Shown piece by piece: positions 39,115 to 48,630 of a stretch of DNA of 64,000 bases (the stretch's first letter is position 1; the number at the start of each line of letters is the position of its first letter). The DNA is from Hymenobacter terricola (GTDB lineage: Bacteria; Bacteroidota; Bacteroidia; Cytophagales; Hymenobacteraceae). The notes beneath the pieces were generated by a model that was given only the letters and a program-made list of their open reading frames with translations, was not told the DNA's origin and searched no databases. A program made the position numbers and the translations under genes. The stretch covers positions 1 through 64,000 of the forward strand of contig NZ_JAGEMO020000021.1 in the NCBI RefSeq assembly GCF_017921975.2. The letters run 5' to 3'.

Positions 39115-40521
39115 ATGCCCGGTCTTTTACCCTTTTCACGGCTATTGCGACGGGTGCGCCTGCTGCTGATACTGGCGGTTCTGATAGCGGGACGGGCGGC
39201 CCAGGCCCAGATTTATTACCTGGACCTCAACCAGCAAACGCTGGACATCCCCAACCGTGCTCTGGTTGTGGAGCAGGTGCTGGATGGCCGTCCCAATCAA
39301 GCGGCCGCAATCGGCACGGTGTACCGGGGGCTGAACAACCGCCCGGCGGCCGCTTTTTTCCGGCAGGGACTGGGTCCGGAACTCACTGCCTGGCTAAAGC
39401 TGCAGCTGCCTTCGCGGCCCACCGACCACGCCGTGGTGCTGTGCGTGCGCCAGCTGCGGGTGAGCGAGGTGATGAACGGCATGACCGAGCTGGCCGCGGC
39501 CGACCTCGCCCTCGATGTGTATGCCCACCTCCCCGACGGCTACCACTTTGTGCGGAGCGTGGCCGCGCATACTAACGTGCGCGCCCTCGAAACCACGGCC
39601 ATCCATGCGCCGCACATTGCCAAAATGCTGGAGGACTGCCTGCTGCAGCTGGCCGGGGTGGACTGGGCGCGGGCATCCCGATTACCCGTCCACACCCTGG
39701 CCCAGCTGCCCGCCGACAATCCGCTGAAAACCGCCCGGCCCGCCGTGCTACGGGCCAGTGCCCCCCGCCGCGGGGTATATTTTCTCTTCGAGCAATTCCT
39801 GAACAACCGGCCCGATACGGCCACCCAGCTGCGCCTCGACACTCTGCGCCTGACTGCGGCGGGCTGGGAAGGCACGACGCTGCTACGCCCCAGGGTGCAC
39901 ACCGCCACCGGCGACCGGGTGGCGCCGCGTGAAGTGTGGGGCTTTTCGGACGGCCGCCGGGCCTACATCCGCCACGGCAAAGTCTACCGCCTGCTGAACC
40001 GGCAAGACGATTTTTATACGTTTGTTGGGGCCGCGCCGCTCGATGTGCAGGCTGTCAACCAGCGCTCCCAGCAGTATGCCGCCGCGGGCGCGCTGGGGGC
40101 CATACTCGCCAGCCCCGACGACAACACGGGCCAGCCGGCCGCCTTTGCGCTCGACATGCGCACCGGCCAGGTGGCGGCTTTCCCGCCACTGGGCCAGGCC
40201 CAGCCCAGCGATACGGCCTTCGTGTACGTGTACCGCCCGCTGAGTGGGTCCCCGGCCCCTCAGCGCATCATGCTCGATGACCGGGAGATGGGGCAGCTGC
40301 GGCCGGGCGAATATGTGGAGCTGGCCTGCCCGCGTTTCGGGCACATTGTGCGCCTGAGCAGCGGAATGGCGGGTGGCGCCGCGCTGCTGCTGGTGCCCAA
40401 CGCCGCCGCCGCCAACTACATCAAACTACAGGACAGCCCCAAGCCCGGCGCCTGGCAATGGATGCCGGCCCGGGAAGGCGAGGCCGAAGTTGACGCGCTG
40501 GAGAAGCAGCATAGAAGATAG
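39115..40521 (+). CDS. Secreted protein of unknown function, second of a tandem pair
   Basis: This 468-residue protein is a diverged copy of its upstream neighbour. Shared landmarks are YYLDLNQQTLDIP near the mature N-terminus, GTVYRGLNN, EVWGFSDGRRAYIRHGKVYRL, AAAGALGAILASP in place of the neighbour's longer Ala/Gly stretch, and VYVYRPLSG. A signal peptide or anchor precedes (LLLILAVLIAGRAAQA). It starts 34 bases after the first gene, so both are likely on one transcript. The pair could form a complex, or one may be under different selection; the function is unknown. Confidence 0.75.
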   Translation: MPGLLPFSRLLRRVRLLLILAVLIAGRAAQAQIYYLDLNQQTLDIPNRALVVEQVLDGRPNQAAAIGTVYRGLNNRPAAAFFRQGLGPELTAWLKLQLPSRPTDHAVVLCVRQLRVSEVMNGMTELAAADLALDVYAHLPDGYHFVRSVAAHTNVRALETTAIHAPHIAKMLEDCLLQLAGVDWARASRLPVHTLAQLPADNPLKTARPAVLRASAPRRGVYFLFEQFLNNRPDTATQLRLDTLRLTAAGWEGTTLLRPRVHTATGDRVAPREVWGFSDGRRAYIRHGKVYRLLNRQDDFYTFVGAAPLDVQAVNQRSQQYAAAGALGAILASPDDNTGQPAAFALDMRTGQVAAFPPLGQAQPSDTAFVYVYRPLSGSPAPQRIMLDDREMGQLRPGEYVELACPRFGHIVRLSSGMAGGAALLLVPNAAAANYIKLQDSPKPGAWQWMPAREGEAEVDALEKQHRR

Positions 40522-40540
40522 GATAAGTTGTTCGGTATCA

Positions 40541-40602
40541 GTTGTTAGTTGTTAGCGGGCAGACAATATCCTGGCTGACAACTAACAACGAGCAACTAAC
40601 AA
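40541..40602. repeat. GTTGTTAG / CTAACAAC dyad repeat
   Basis: GTTGTTAGTTGTTAG is followed 25 bases later by ACTAACAACGAGCAACTAAC, making an imperfect dyad of short words. It belongs to the low-complexity family also seen at 31.7, 50.0 and 57.5 kb. Confidence 0.65.
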
Positions 40603-40636
40603 CCCGGTCACTGTTGAACGACTGCGCAAGCAGCGG

Positions 40637-40990
40637 CTACGCCAGCTCCACGGCCGGGTCCCAAAACAGCTGGTCGAAATCCACCACCCGGTCGTCCTCC
40701 ACGCGCACGCCTTCGGCTTCGAGGGCTTCCTGCATGGCGGTGGGGGTGGCAAAGTGCAGGCGCCCGGTGAGGTGGCCCAGCCGGTTCACCACGCGATGCG
40801 CGGGAATGGAAGCATCGGGGTGGGCGCCCATCATGGCGTAGCCCACGGTGCGGGCGCCCTGCCGCGCGCCGAGGTAGTGCGCAATGGTGCCGTAGGTGCT
40901 CACGCGGCCGGCCGGAATGAGGCGCACCACTTCGTGCACGTCCTGGAAAAAATTGCGCGGCTCGGGCGCGACGGAGGCAGTTGGCTTCAT
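40637..40990 (-). CDS. Alkyltransferase-like protein (ATL)
   Basis: This 117-residue protein has the DNA-binding domain of O6-methylguanine-DNA methyltransferase, including the Tyr/Arg flipping region (VVRLIPAGRVSTYGTIAHYLG; ARTVGYAMMG). The active-site motif PCHR is replaced by PAHR, with Ala64 in place of the catalytic Cys. ATL proteins of this kind bind alkylated guanine without repairing it and recruit nucleotide excision repair. It is of the usual ATL length. It stands alone on the minus strand. Confidence 0.93.
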   Translation of the reverse strand: MKPTASVAPEPRNFFQDVHEVVRLIPAGRVSTYGTIAHYLGARQGARTVGYAMMGAHPDASIPAHRVVNRLGHLTGRLHFATPTAMQEALEAEGVRVEDDRVVDFDQLFWDPAVELA

Positions 40991-41172
40991 CGGGACGAAG
41001 ATAGTTTCGGTCAGGGTGATGTTGCCCTACGTCTATTTGTCGGAATCAGAAGCAACCTTCTGAGCAAAATTTGCACTATGTACGTTCGACTTGGCTCTGT
41101 GGCTGTCTTTGCCGGCAGCCCGTGCCGTATACGCTACGAACCCCCAGCGCCGCTCGTGCGTTCTTGTCTTCT

Positions 41173-42381
41173 ATGCCATTGGAAAACTCCACCGTTGCTC
41201 CGCCCCCCAACTGGGCTACTTCCACATCTGCGCCAACCCCCACGCCCCCTCCTGCTGACCCCACCCCCGACACGCCCCCGAAGCGCACGCGGGGCTGGCT
41301 GGGCTGGCTGATTGCGGCCGTGCTAATCGCGGGTTTGGCCTGGGCCAAAGTCAAGTATTTCCCCAGCCCTACCGCGGGCGAAAAAGGAGGCGGCAAGGGT
41401 GGCGCCGGGGCCGGCAAAGGCGGCAAAGGCGGCCCCGGCGGCGGCACCAAAGTGCCTGTGCAGGTGTACGTGGTGGCTGCGACGCGCCTCTCCGACGAAG
41501 TGGCTTCCACCGGCTCGGTGATGGCCGACGAATCGGTGACGATTCAGAGCGAGATTTCGGGCAAAATCACCAGCCTCAACATTCAGGAAGGCCAGCCGGT
41601 GCGCAAGGGCCAGTTGCTGTTCACCATCAACGCGGCCGACGTGCAGGCCCAGCTGCAAAAGCAGGAATACAACATCAAGCTCTACCAGGACCAGGAAAAG
41701 CGCCAGCACACCCTGCTCGAAAAAGAGTACATCAGCCGCCAGGAATACGAGCAGAGCAACAACGCCCTGCTCACGGCCCAGGCCGACTTGCAGGCCCTGC
41801 GCGTGACGCTGGCCAAGGCCTTTGTGCGGGCCCCGTTCGACGGCGTATTGGGCCTGCGCAACACCTCGGTGGGTGCGTATGTGTCGCCGGGCACGGCCAT
41901 TACCACGCTCTCGCGGGTGTCGCCCGTCAAGATTGATTTCAACGTGCCAAGCCGCTTCGCGCAATCGGTGCGCGTGGGCGACCCCGTGCTGGTGACCGAC
42001 GAGGCCACCACCAAGAAAATCGAAGCCAAAGTATACGCCATCAATCCTCAGATTGACCCCGTTTCGCGCACGCTGCCGGTGCGGGCCATCTACCCCAACA
42101 AGCACCTGGAGCTGCGCCCCGGCGGCTTTGTGAAGGTGAACCTGGAGCTGGGCGAAACCGACGAGGCCCTGCAAATCCCGACCGAAGCCGTGGTGCCCGT
42201 GGCCAGCGGCTACACGGTATTTGTGGTGCGCAAAGGCAAAGCCGCCGTGCAACCCGTAAACATCGGCGTGCGCTCGGATAAAGTCATTCAAATCACGAAG
42301 GGCCTGGCCGTGGGCGACTCCGTCATTCGGACCGGCATCCTGCAAGTAAAAGAGGGCGACCGGGTTTCCATTCAGAAGTAA
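41173..42381 (+). CDS. RND efflux periplasmic adaptor (membrane fusion protein)
   Basis: This 402-residue adaptor has a Pro/Thr-rich cytoplasmic N-terminus, one membrane helix (WLGWLIAAVLIAGLAWA), a Gly/Lys-rich linker (GGGKGGAGAGKGGKGG), and the lipoyl/barrel-sandwich, alpha-hairpin (YNIKLYQDQEKRQHTLLEKE), beta-barrel and membrane-proximal domains of AcrA-like proteins. It links the pump to TolC across the periplasm. It anchors by a helix rather than a lipobox. The start at 41173 (MPLENSTVAPP) is the first ATG after a short non-conserved open stretch. GNAT, pump and TolC genes follow. Confidence 0.92.
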   Translation: MPLENSTVAPPPNWATSTSAPTPTPPPADPTPDTPPKRTRGWLGWLIAAVLIAGLAWAKVKYFPSPTAGEKGGGKGGAGAGKGGKGGPGGGTKVPVQVYVVAATRLSDEVASTGSVMADESVTIQSEISGKITSLNIQEGQPVRKGQLLFTINAADVQAQLQKQEYNIKLYQDQEKRQHTLLEKEYISRQEYEQSNNALLTAQADLQALRVTLAKAFVRAPFDGVLGLRNTSVGAYVSPGTAITTLSRVSPVKIDFNVPSRFAQSVRVGDPVLVTDEATTKKIEAKVYAINPQIDPVSRTLPVRAIYPNKHLELRPGGFVKVNLELGETDEALQIPTEAVVPVASGYTVFVVRKGKAAVQPVNIGVRSDKVIQITKGLAVGDSVIRTGILQVKEGDRVSIQK

Positions 42382-42417
42382 TGCCGGCCCTGGCGTTTTT
42401 TTCAGTTCGGTATTTTC

Positions 42418-42873
42418 ATGAATTCAGTCGCCCCCGTCGCCCATGTGGAAGTCAGCATTCGCCCGGCTTGCGAAGCCGATGCGAAGGTGCTGGCACTGTT
42501 GATGGCGGAACTTGGCTATCCAACGCAGGAATCGGTGTTGCGGGAGCGGTTAGCGGCGCTCCCGCAAGCTGGTGACCAAGCACTTGTTGCTATTACAGGA
42601 GCACAGGTGCTGGGTTTGGTTGTGCTACACCGCACCCACTTTCTGCATCGTGCGCCCGATGGCCGCATCGTGACACTGGTGGTTGCCGCAGCCCAGCGCA
42701 GCAACGGCATTGGGGCGCGGCTGGTAGCCGCCGCCGAGCAAGTTTTTCGGGCCTGGGGCTGCGGCCGGGTCGAAGTGAGCAGCGGCGCAACCCGCGAAAA
42801 CGCCCACCGGTTCTACCGCCGCCAAGGCTACGCCGAACAGTCCAAGCGGTTTGTTAAAGAGTTGGCTTCCTGA
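42418..42873 (+). CDS. GNAT family N-acetyltransferase inside the efflux operon
   Basis: This 151-residue enzyme shows a GNAT core: VTLVVAAAQRSNGIGARLVAAAE with the acetyl-CoA loop QRSNGIG, then ENAHRFYRRQGYAEQSKRF. It starts 36 bases after the adaptor stop and ends 14 bases before the pump start, so it is part of the efflux operon. An acetyltransferase within a multidrug efflux operon could modify a pumped drug, but its substrate is unknown. The best matches in the family are small-molecule or ribosomal-type acetyltransferases. Confidence 0.88.
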   Translation: MNSVAPVAHVEVSIRPACEADAKVLALLMAELGYPTQESVLRERLAALPQAGDQALVAITGAQVLGLVVLHRTHFLHRAPDGRIVTLVVAAAQRSNGIGARLVAAAEQVFRAWGCGRVEVSSGATRENAHRFYRRQGYAEQSKRFVKELAS

Positions 42874-42887
42874 TTTTAATTTCCGCC

Positions 42888-45800
42888 ATGAGTTTATCCT
42901 CCGTAAGTATTAACCGCCCGGTCCTCGCCATCGTGATGAGTTTGCTCATTGTGATTTTCGGGGTCATTGGGTTCCGCTCGCTGGCCGTGCGCGAGTACCC
43001 GAGCGTTGACCCGCCCATCATTACGGTGCAGACCGGCTATACCGGCGCCTCGGCCGACGTGATTCAGAGCCAGATAACCGAGCCGCTCGAAGAAAGCATC
43101 AACGGCATCGCGGGCATCCGCAACCTTACTTCCACCAGCCGCGACGGGGCCAGCACCATCACCGTGGAGTTTGACCTGAACGTGGACCTGGAAGCGGCCA
43201 CCAACGACGTGCGCGACAAGGTATCGGGCGCCCTGGGCAAGCTGCCGCGCGACGTGGACCCGCCCACCGTGAGCAAGGCCAATGCCGACTCCTCCCCCAT
43301 CGTACTCAACTACTTAAGCTCGTCGTCGCGCACGCTGCTGGAGCTCACCGACTACGCCAACAACGTGCTCAAGGAGCGCCTCCAAACCATTCCGGGCGTG
43401 AGTGAAATCCGGGTGTGGGGCGAGCGCAAATACTCGATGCGCCTCTGGCTCGACCCCGTGAAGATGGCCGCCCTCGGCATCTCGCCCGTGGACGTGCAGC
43501 AGGCCCTGGCCCGCGAAAACGTGGAACTGCCCAGCGGCGCCGTGCAGGGCCAGAGCACCCAGCTTTCGCTGCGCACCATGGGCCGCCTGGCCTCGGTGGA
43601 TGACTTCAACAACCTGATTATCCGCAACGACCCAACCTCGCTGGTGCGCCTCACCGATGTGGGCTACGCCGAGCTGTACCCCGAAAACGACCAGACCATC
43701 CTGCGCCGCAACGGCTCGCCGATGGTGGCCGTGATGGCCATTCCGCAGCCCGGCGCCAACCAGATTGCCATCACCGACGAATTCAACAAGCGGATGAAGC
43801 AATACCAGAACGACTTGCCGAAAGACCTGAAAATCAGCACGGGCTTCGATAATTCGGTTTTCATTCGGGCCTCGATTTCGGAAGTGGAGGACACCATTAT
43901 CGAAGCCTTTGTGCTGGTAGTGGTCGTGATTTTCCTGTTTCTGCGCGACTGGCGCTCCACGCTCATTCCGGTGGTGGCCATTCCGGTGTCGCTGATTGGT
44001 ATTTTCTTCGTGATGTACATCATGGATTTTTCCATCAATGTGCTTACGCTGCTGGCCATCGTGCTGGCCATCAGCCTGGTGGTTGATGATGCCATTGTGG
44101 TGCTGGAGAATATTTTCAGTCGGATTGAGGAAGGTGAAACGCCGCTGGAAGCTTCCAAAAACGGGGCCCAGGAAATCCTGATGGCCGTGGTATCCACCAC
44201 GGTGGTGCTGGCGGCGGTGTTCCTGCCGGTGCTGTTTCTGCCGGGCATCACGGGCCGGCTGTTCCGCGAGTTCGGCATTGTGCTGGCCGGCTCGGTGCTG
44301 ATTTCAGCTTTCGTGTCGCTCACGCTCACGCCCATGATGTGCTCGCAGCTGCTCAGGAAGCAGCAGCACAACTGGCTGTACCGCAAGACGGAACCGTTCT
44401 TCGAATACATCACCAAGGGCTATCGCGACGCGCTCGAATCGTTTCTGCAGCGCCGCTGGATGGCCTGGGCCATGGTGGCCGTGACGGGCGTGGGCATCTG
44501 GTTTTTCATGAAAGCGCTGCCCTCGGAGCTGGCCCCGGTGGAAGACCGCAACCGTATCAGCATCAACGCCACGGCCCCGGAAGGCGCTTCGTTCGAGTAC
44601 ATGGACGACTACATGAAGCAGCTCTACGCGGTGCTGGCCGATAGCTCGGCTCAGGATGCGGATAACATTCTGACGGTGACCTCGCCCGGCGGGGGCAGTA
44701 GCAGCGGCTCGGCCAATTCGGCCATCGCCCGGGTGCTGCTCAAGGACCCCGACCAACGCCCGCATTCCCAGCAGCAGATGTCCGATATTCTGACTTCGGC
44801 CGTGAAGAAATACACCGGGGCCCGCGTGTCGGTGTCGCAGGACCAGAGCATTAGCTCCGGCGGCAAGGGCGGCCTGCCGGTGTCCTTCGTGGTGCAAACC
44901 CAGGATTTCGAGAAGCTCACCACCGCCGTGCCCAAGTTTCTGGAGGCGGCCCTGGCCGATAAAACCTTCAGCTTTGTGGACGTGAACCTGAAGTTCAACA
45001 AGCCCGAGCTGCGCGTGGTGATTGACCGCGAAAAAGCCCAGAGCCTGGGCGTGAGCGTGCAGGACATCTCGCAAACGCTGCAGGCCGGCCTCAGCGGGCA
45101 GCGCTACGGCTACTTCATCCGCAACGGCAAACAGTACCAGATTATCGGGCAGGTGGCCCGCGAAGACCGCAACCAGCCCCTCGACGTGCGCACCCTGAAC
45201 GTGAAAAGCCGCACCGGCAAGCTCGTGCAGCTCGACAACGTGATTCGGCTCGAAGAAAAGAGTACGCCGCCCCAGCTCTACCGCTTCAACCGCTACAACG
45301 CGGCCACGTTCTCGGCCTCGCTGGCCAAGGGCAAAACCCTGGGCGAAGGCATTGCCGCCATGCAGGCCATTGCCGACAAAACCCTGGACGAGAGCTTCTC
45401 CACGGCGCTTTCGGGCACCTCGCGCGACTTTGCCGAAAGCTCCTCTTCCATCCTCTTCGCCTTTGGCCTGGCGCTGGTGCTGATTTACCTGATTCTGGCC
45501 GCCCAGTTCGAGAGCTTCCGCGACCCCGGCATCATCATGATTACGGTGCCGCTGGCTCTGTCGGGCGCGCTTTTCAGCCTGTGGTACTTCAATCAAACGC
45601 TCAATTTGTTCTCGCAAATCGGCATCATCATGCTGGTGGGCTTGGTCACCAAAAACGGCATTCTCATCGTCGAGTTCGCCAACCAGAGCGTGGAGAAAGG
45701 CGCCGATTACATGACCGGCCTCATTGAGGGCGCCACGGCCCGCTTCCGCCCCATTATGATGACGAGTTTGTGCGCCGTGCTGGGCATTCTGCCCATTGCC

Positions 45801-45980
45801 GTGGCGCAGGGCGCGGGTGCGCTGGGGCGGCGGGCCATGGGCATTGGCGTGGTGGGCGGGCTGCTGTTTGCCACCGGCCTCACGCTGTTTGTGGTGCCGG
45901 TGATGTACTCCTATTTCGCCACGGCCAAGAAGCATAAACCGAAAGCAGCCGAGCCGAAGCCGGAAGTAGTGGTTGCTTAA
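42888..45980 (+). CDS. RND multidrug efflux pump (HAE-1/AcrB-like)
   Basis: This 1030-residue inner membrane antiporter has twelve predicted helices, two large periplasmic loops, and the proton relay pair Asp400-Asp401 in SLVVDDAIVVLEN. The start (SVSINRPVLAIVMSLLIVIFG) and the C-terminal block (MGIGVVGGLLFATGLTLFVVPVMYS) match AcrB/MexB-type transporters. It should form a tripartite complex with the upstream adaptor and downstream TolC protein to export hydrophobic toxicants. The length and frame are intact. Confidence 0.95.
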   Translation: MSLSSVSINRPVLAIVMSLLIVIFGVIGFRSLAVREYPSVDPPIITVQTGYTGASADVIQSQITEPLEESINGIAGIRNLTSTSRDGASTITVEFDLNVDLEAATNDVRDKVSGALGKLPRDVDPPTVSKANADSSPIVLNYLSSSSRTLLELTDYANNVLKERLQTIPGVSEIRVWGERKYSMRLWLDPVKMAALGISPVDVQQALARENVELPSGAVQGQSTQLSLRTMGRLASVDDFNNLIIRNDPTSLVRLTDVGYAELYPENDQTILRRNGSPMVAVMAIPQPGANQIAITDEFNKRMKQYQNDLPKDLKISTGFDNSVFIRASISEVEDTIIEAFVLVVVVIFLFLRDWRSTLIPVVAIPVSLIGIFFVMYIMDFSINVLTLLAIVLAISLVVDDAIVVLENIFSRIEEGETPLEASKNGAQEILMAVVSTTVVLAAVFLPVLFLPGITGRLFREFGIVLAGSVLISAFVSLTLTPMMCSQLLRKQQHNWLYRKTEPFFEYITKGYRDALESFLQRRWMAWAMVAVTGVGIWFFMKALPSELAPVEDRNRISINATAPEGASFEYMDDYMKQLYAVLADSSAQDADNILTVTSPGGGSSSGSANSAIARVLLKDPDQRPHSQQQMSDILTSAVKKYTGARVSVSQDQSISSGGKGGLPVSFVVQTQDFEKLTTAVPKFLEAALADKTFSFVDVNLKFNKPELRVVIDREKAQSLGVSVQDISQTLQAGLSGQRYGYFIRNGKQYQIIGQVAREDRNQPLDVRTLNVKSRTGKLVQLDNVIRLEEKSTPPQLYRFNRYNAATFSASLAKGKTLGEGIAAMQAIADKTLDESFSTALSGTSRDFAESSSSILFAFGLALVLIYLILAAQFESFRDPGIIMITVPLALSGALFSLWYFNQTLNLFSQIGIIMLVGLVTKNGILIVEFANQSVEKGADYMTGLIEGATARFRPIMMTSLCAVLGILPIAVAQGAGALGRRAMGIGVVGGLLFATGLTLFVVPVMYSYFATAKKHKPKAAEPKPEVVVA

Positions 45981-46003
45981 TATTTATTTCTAAGAACTTT
46001 ATA

Positions 46004-46087
46004 ATGAACGCAGTGAAGCATCTCGGCTGCTTATGTGACTGATTTACTGCTGCGGTAGAGATGCTTCGACTCCGCTCAGGATGACCG
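46004..46087. repeat. Degenerate AACGTCATGC family palindrome
   Basis: TGAACGCAGTGAAGCATCTC and GAGATGCTTCGACTCCGCTC are inverted family arms, but the outer AACGTCATG/CATGACGTT has decayed (ATGACCGTG). It lies between the pump and TolC genes. Confidence 0.65.
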
Positions 46088-46102
46088 TGCTTTTTCCCAT
46101 TC

Positions 46103-47491
46103 ATGAAATTTCCTTCGCTTCTTTTCTTTTTCCTCCTTCCCCTCACCAGTCTGGCGCAAATGCCCACGGCCCGGCCGCGCCAGCTGGCCAAGCCGAAGAG
46201 CGTGGCCGCGGCCCCGCCGCTTTCGCTTCAGCAAGCCATTGCTGAAGCCTTACAGCACAATTACGGCATCCTGCTTTCGCGCCAGGACGTGCAGATTGCG
46301 GAGAATAACGTGACCCGGGGCAACGCCGGCCAGCTGCCCAACCTCAATGCCAACCTGACCCGGACGTTCAACAACAACAACATTACCTCGCGCGTCGGCG
46401 AGAATGACCCGCGCGTGATAAGCGGCGGCACTTCGAACCTGCTGAACTCGAACGTGACGCTGGGCTGGACGCTGTTTGATGGTTTCGGGATGTTCATCGC
46501 CTACGACCGGCTGAAAAGCCTGCGCACTCAGCAGGAGCAGATTACCCGCGCCACGGTGGAAGAAACCGTGGAAACCGTGACCAACGCCTACTACGACGTG
46601 GTGCGCCAGGCCGGCAAAATCACCTCGCTCGAAGAAGCCCTCAAAATCGGCCAGGCCCGCATCGACCTCACCCAGGCGCAGGTGGACGTGGGCGTGAGCG
46701 CCAAAGTGGAAGTCCTGACCGCCCGCGTGGACTACAACGCCGACCGCAGCCTGTTCCTGCAGCAGCAGCAGGCCCTGACGGCGGCCAAAATCACCCTCAA
46801 CAACCTGCTGGGCCGCACGCCGCGCACCGATTTCGAGCCCACCGACAGCCTGACCGTGACCCGCGACCTGCGCGAGGACGTGATTACGGCCGGTATCAAG
46901 GCCAACAACCCGCGCCTGGCGCAAGCCAAAATCGGCGTGGACGTGGCCACGTATGACCGCCGCCTGGTGCGGGCGGCGCGCTTCCCACAGCTGGGCTTTG
47001 TGACCGGCTACGGTATCAACCGCAACATCAACAACGCCCAGTTTATCACGCTGCCCACCGGCCCGGTGCTCAGCACCAGCACCAACAGCACGGTGGGCCT
47101 CAACTACGGCATCACGGCCACGGTGCCCATTTTCAACGGCTTCAACCTGCGCCGCCAGGAACAAAACGCCCGCGTGGCAGAAGAGCAAAGCCGCCTCAGC
47201 CTGGACCAAACTGCCCTGCAGCTCGACGCCAACGCTGCCACGGCCTTTGCTCAATACCAGAACTTTATCCAGCTCCTCAACCTCGAAGAAGCCAACATCC
47301 AGCTGGCCCGCCAGAACGTGGACATTGCCCTGGAGCGCTACCGCCTGGGCCTGCTCACGCCCCTGGCCCTGCGCGAAGCCCAGCGCAACGAGCTCGACGC
47401 CGAAACCCGCCTGCTCGATATTCGCTACTCGGCCAAGCAGGCCGAGATTGCGCTCCGGCGGCTGAGCGGCGAGCTGGTGCAGGTGCCGTAA
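46103..47491 (+). CDS. TolC family outer membrane channel
   Basis: This 462-residue protein has a signal peptide (LLFFFLLPLTSLA) and the duplicated helical/beta layout of TolC/OprM-type factors (SLQQAIAEALQHNYGILLSRQDVQIAENNVTRG in the first repeat, AVAG-like VGLNYGITATVPIFNGFNLRRQ in the second). It provides the outer-membrane duct for the RND pump. It follows the pump by 122 bases, interrupted by a degenerate repeat; no terminator is evident between them. Confidence 0.92.
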   Translation: MKFPSLLFFFLLPLTSLAQMPTARPRQLAKPKSVAAAPPLSLQQAIAEALQHNYGILLSRQDVQIAENNVTRGNAGQLPNLNANLTRTFNNNNITSRVGENDPRVISGGTSNLLNSNVTLGWTLFDGFGMFIAYDRLKSLRTQQEQITRATVEETVETVTNAYYDVVRQAGKITSLEEALKIGQARIDLTQAQVDVGVSAKVEVLTARVDYNADRSLFLQQQQALTAAKITLNNLLGRTPRTDFEPTDSLTVTRDLREDVITAGIKANNPRLAQAKIGVDVATYDRRLVRAARFPQLGFVTGYGINRNINNAQFITLPTGPVLSTSTNSTVGLNYGITATVPIFNGFNLRRQEQNARVAEEQSRLSLDQTALQLDANAATAFAQYQNFIQLLNLEEANIQLARQNVDIALERYRLGLLTPLALREAQRNELDAETRLLDIRYSAKQAEIALRRLSGELVQVP

Positions 47492-47567
47492 CGCCTGTGG
47501 CTTAATGAGCAATGAAGAATTAGCTGTCAAGGCCAAAATCCCTCATTCCTCATTAAGCCGCAGGCGT
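47491..47567. repeat. 19-bp dyad between convergent genes
   Basis: ACGCCTGTGGCTTAATGAG (47491-47509) and CTCATTAAGCCGCAGGCGT (47549-47567) are inverted with one mismatch around 39 bases. No T run, so it is not an obvious terminator. A related GCCTTTGGCTTAATGAG occurs at about 21218. Confidence 0.6.
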
Positions 47568-47568
47568 C

Positions 47569-48477
47569 CTACTCCTTCACAAACCGCTTGGTCTGGGTGC
47601 CGCTTTTGGTGGTGATTTTGTAGAAATACGTACTGGCGGGCAGGTCGTGCAAGTCGAGCTGCTGGGTGTGGGGGCCTTTTTCCTCGCTGGCGTCCGACAC
47701 CAGGGTGCGGAGCTTGTTGCCGCCTTTATCGAGCAAATCGACGGTCACGGGGCCGGCTTTTTTCACCTCGTAATCGAGCTGGCTGGTGGGGGCGGCGGGG
47801 TTGGGGTAGAAGCTGGTGTTGCCCACGCCGCTCTCTACGCCGCGCTCGGCGCTACCGGCAGCGGGCGCGTTGGGGTCCAGCAGCAGGAACATGGCGGGCT
47901 TGAAGAACCGGCGCAGGCCGCCGCGTTCGTGCATCCGGCCCTGGAAAGCGGCCAGCTTTTGCTGGTGCTCGGGCGTAGCATTCTTGGCCACAATGGCTTT
48001 GATGTCGGTACTCCACTTTTCCTTCTGGGGCTGAACTTCGGCGGTGAGCTGGGTGATGGCGCCGTCGTATTTCTGGGCCATCTGGGCCACGTTCAGCATG
48101 ATGCCTTTGGCTTCGAAGCGCAGCTGGTGGGCCTGCTTCTGCTGGGCTTCGGTGAGGACCGGGCGGGTGGCGGGGGTGGCGGGGCCATCGGTGGGCATCA
48201 CGCTGTGGCGCAGGGCCTGGCCTTGCTCCTTCAGGGCCCGGAGCTGGGTGCGGTACGTGGCCAGCTGGGCATGGTCGGCGGCGGTGAGCTGGGGCTCCAG
48301 CTTCTGGCGCTGCTGCCGGAGCACGGGCATGATGTTGGCCTGGAAGTAGGCCTTGATTTCGCGGCGGATGGGCCGGTCTTCGCGCTGGTGGCGGCCGCCA
48401 CGGGCCATCCCGGCAATGGTGGCCGACAAGACAACCAGCAGCACCAGCGCCAGGAATTTAGGTGAGTTTGATTTCAT
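47569..48477 (-). CDS. Secreted protein with C-terminal type IX sorting domain
   Basis: This 302-residue protein has a signal peptide (FLALVLLVVLSATIAGMA). A helical Gln/Lys-rich domain follows (YFQANIMPVLRQQRQKLEPQL; TEAQQKQAHQLRFEAKGIML), resembling CpxP/Spy-like helical periplasmic proteins. A C-terminal sorting domain (TSFYPNPAAPTSQLDYEV...TVDLLDKGGNKLRTL...ASTYFYKI) follows. The combination of a Spy-like domain and a type IX signal is unusual for a chaperone and would place it at the cell surface. The function is inferred from fold impression only. Confidence 0.8.
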   Translation of the reverse strand: MKSNSPKFLALVLLVVLSATIAGMARGGRHQREDRPIRREIKAYFQANIMPVLRQQRQKLEPQLTAADHAQLATYRTQLRALKEQGQALRHSVMPTDGPATPATRPVLTEAQQKQAHQLRFEAKGIMLNVAQMAQKYDGAITQLTAEVQPQKEKWSTDIKAIVAKNATPEHQQKLAAFQGRMHERGGLRRFFKPAMFLLLDPNAPAAGSAERGVESGVGNTSFYPNPAAPTSQLDYEVKKAGPVTVDLLDKGGNKLRTLVSDASEEKGPHTQQLDLHDLPASTYFYKITTKSGTQTKRFVKE

Positions 48478-48630
48478 AATATCAGGCGGGAAAATAAAGA
48501 ATTAGCAGGGTTTATTTTGATAGACGATGTAGCCTTGGTGAAGTTTAAGCCTCCCGTCAAATTTTCACATTCTCCGCCCTGCCCTTTCTGGCCGAAGCCG
48601 GGTTCGGCAACGCAAGCCGGGAGTTCGCTG

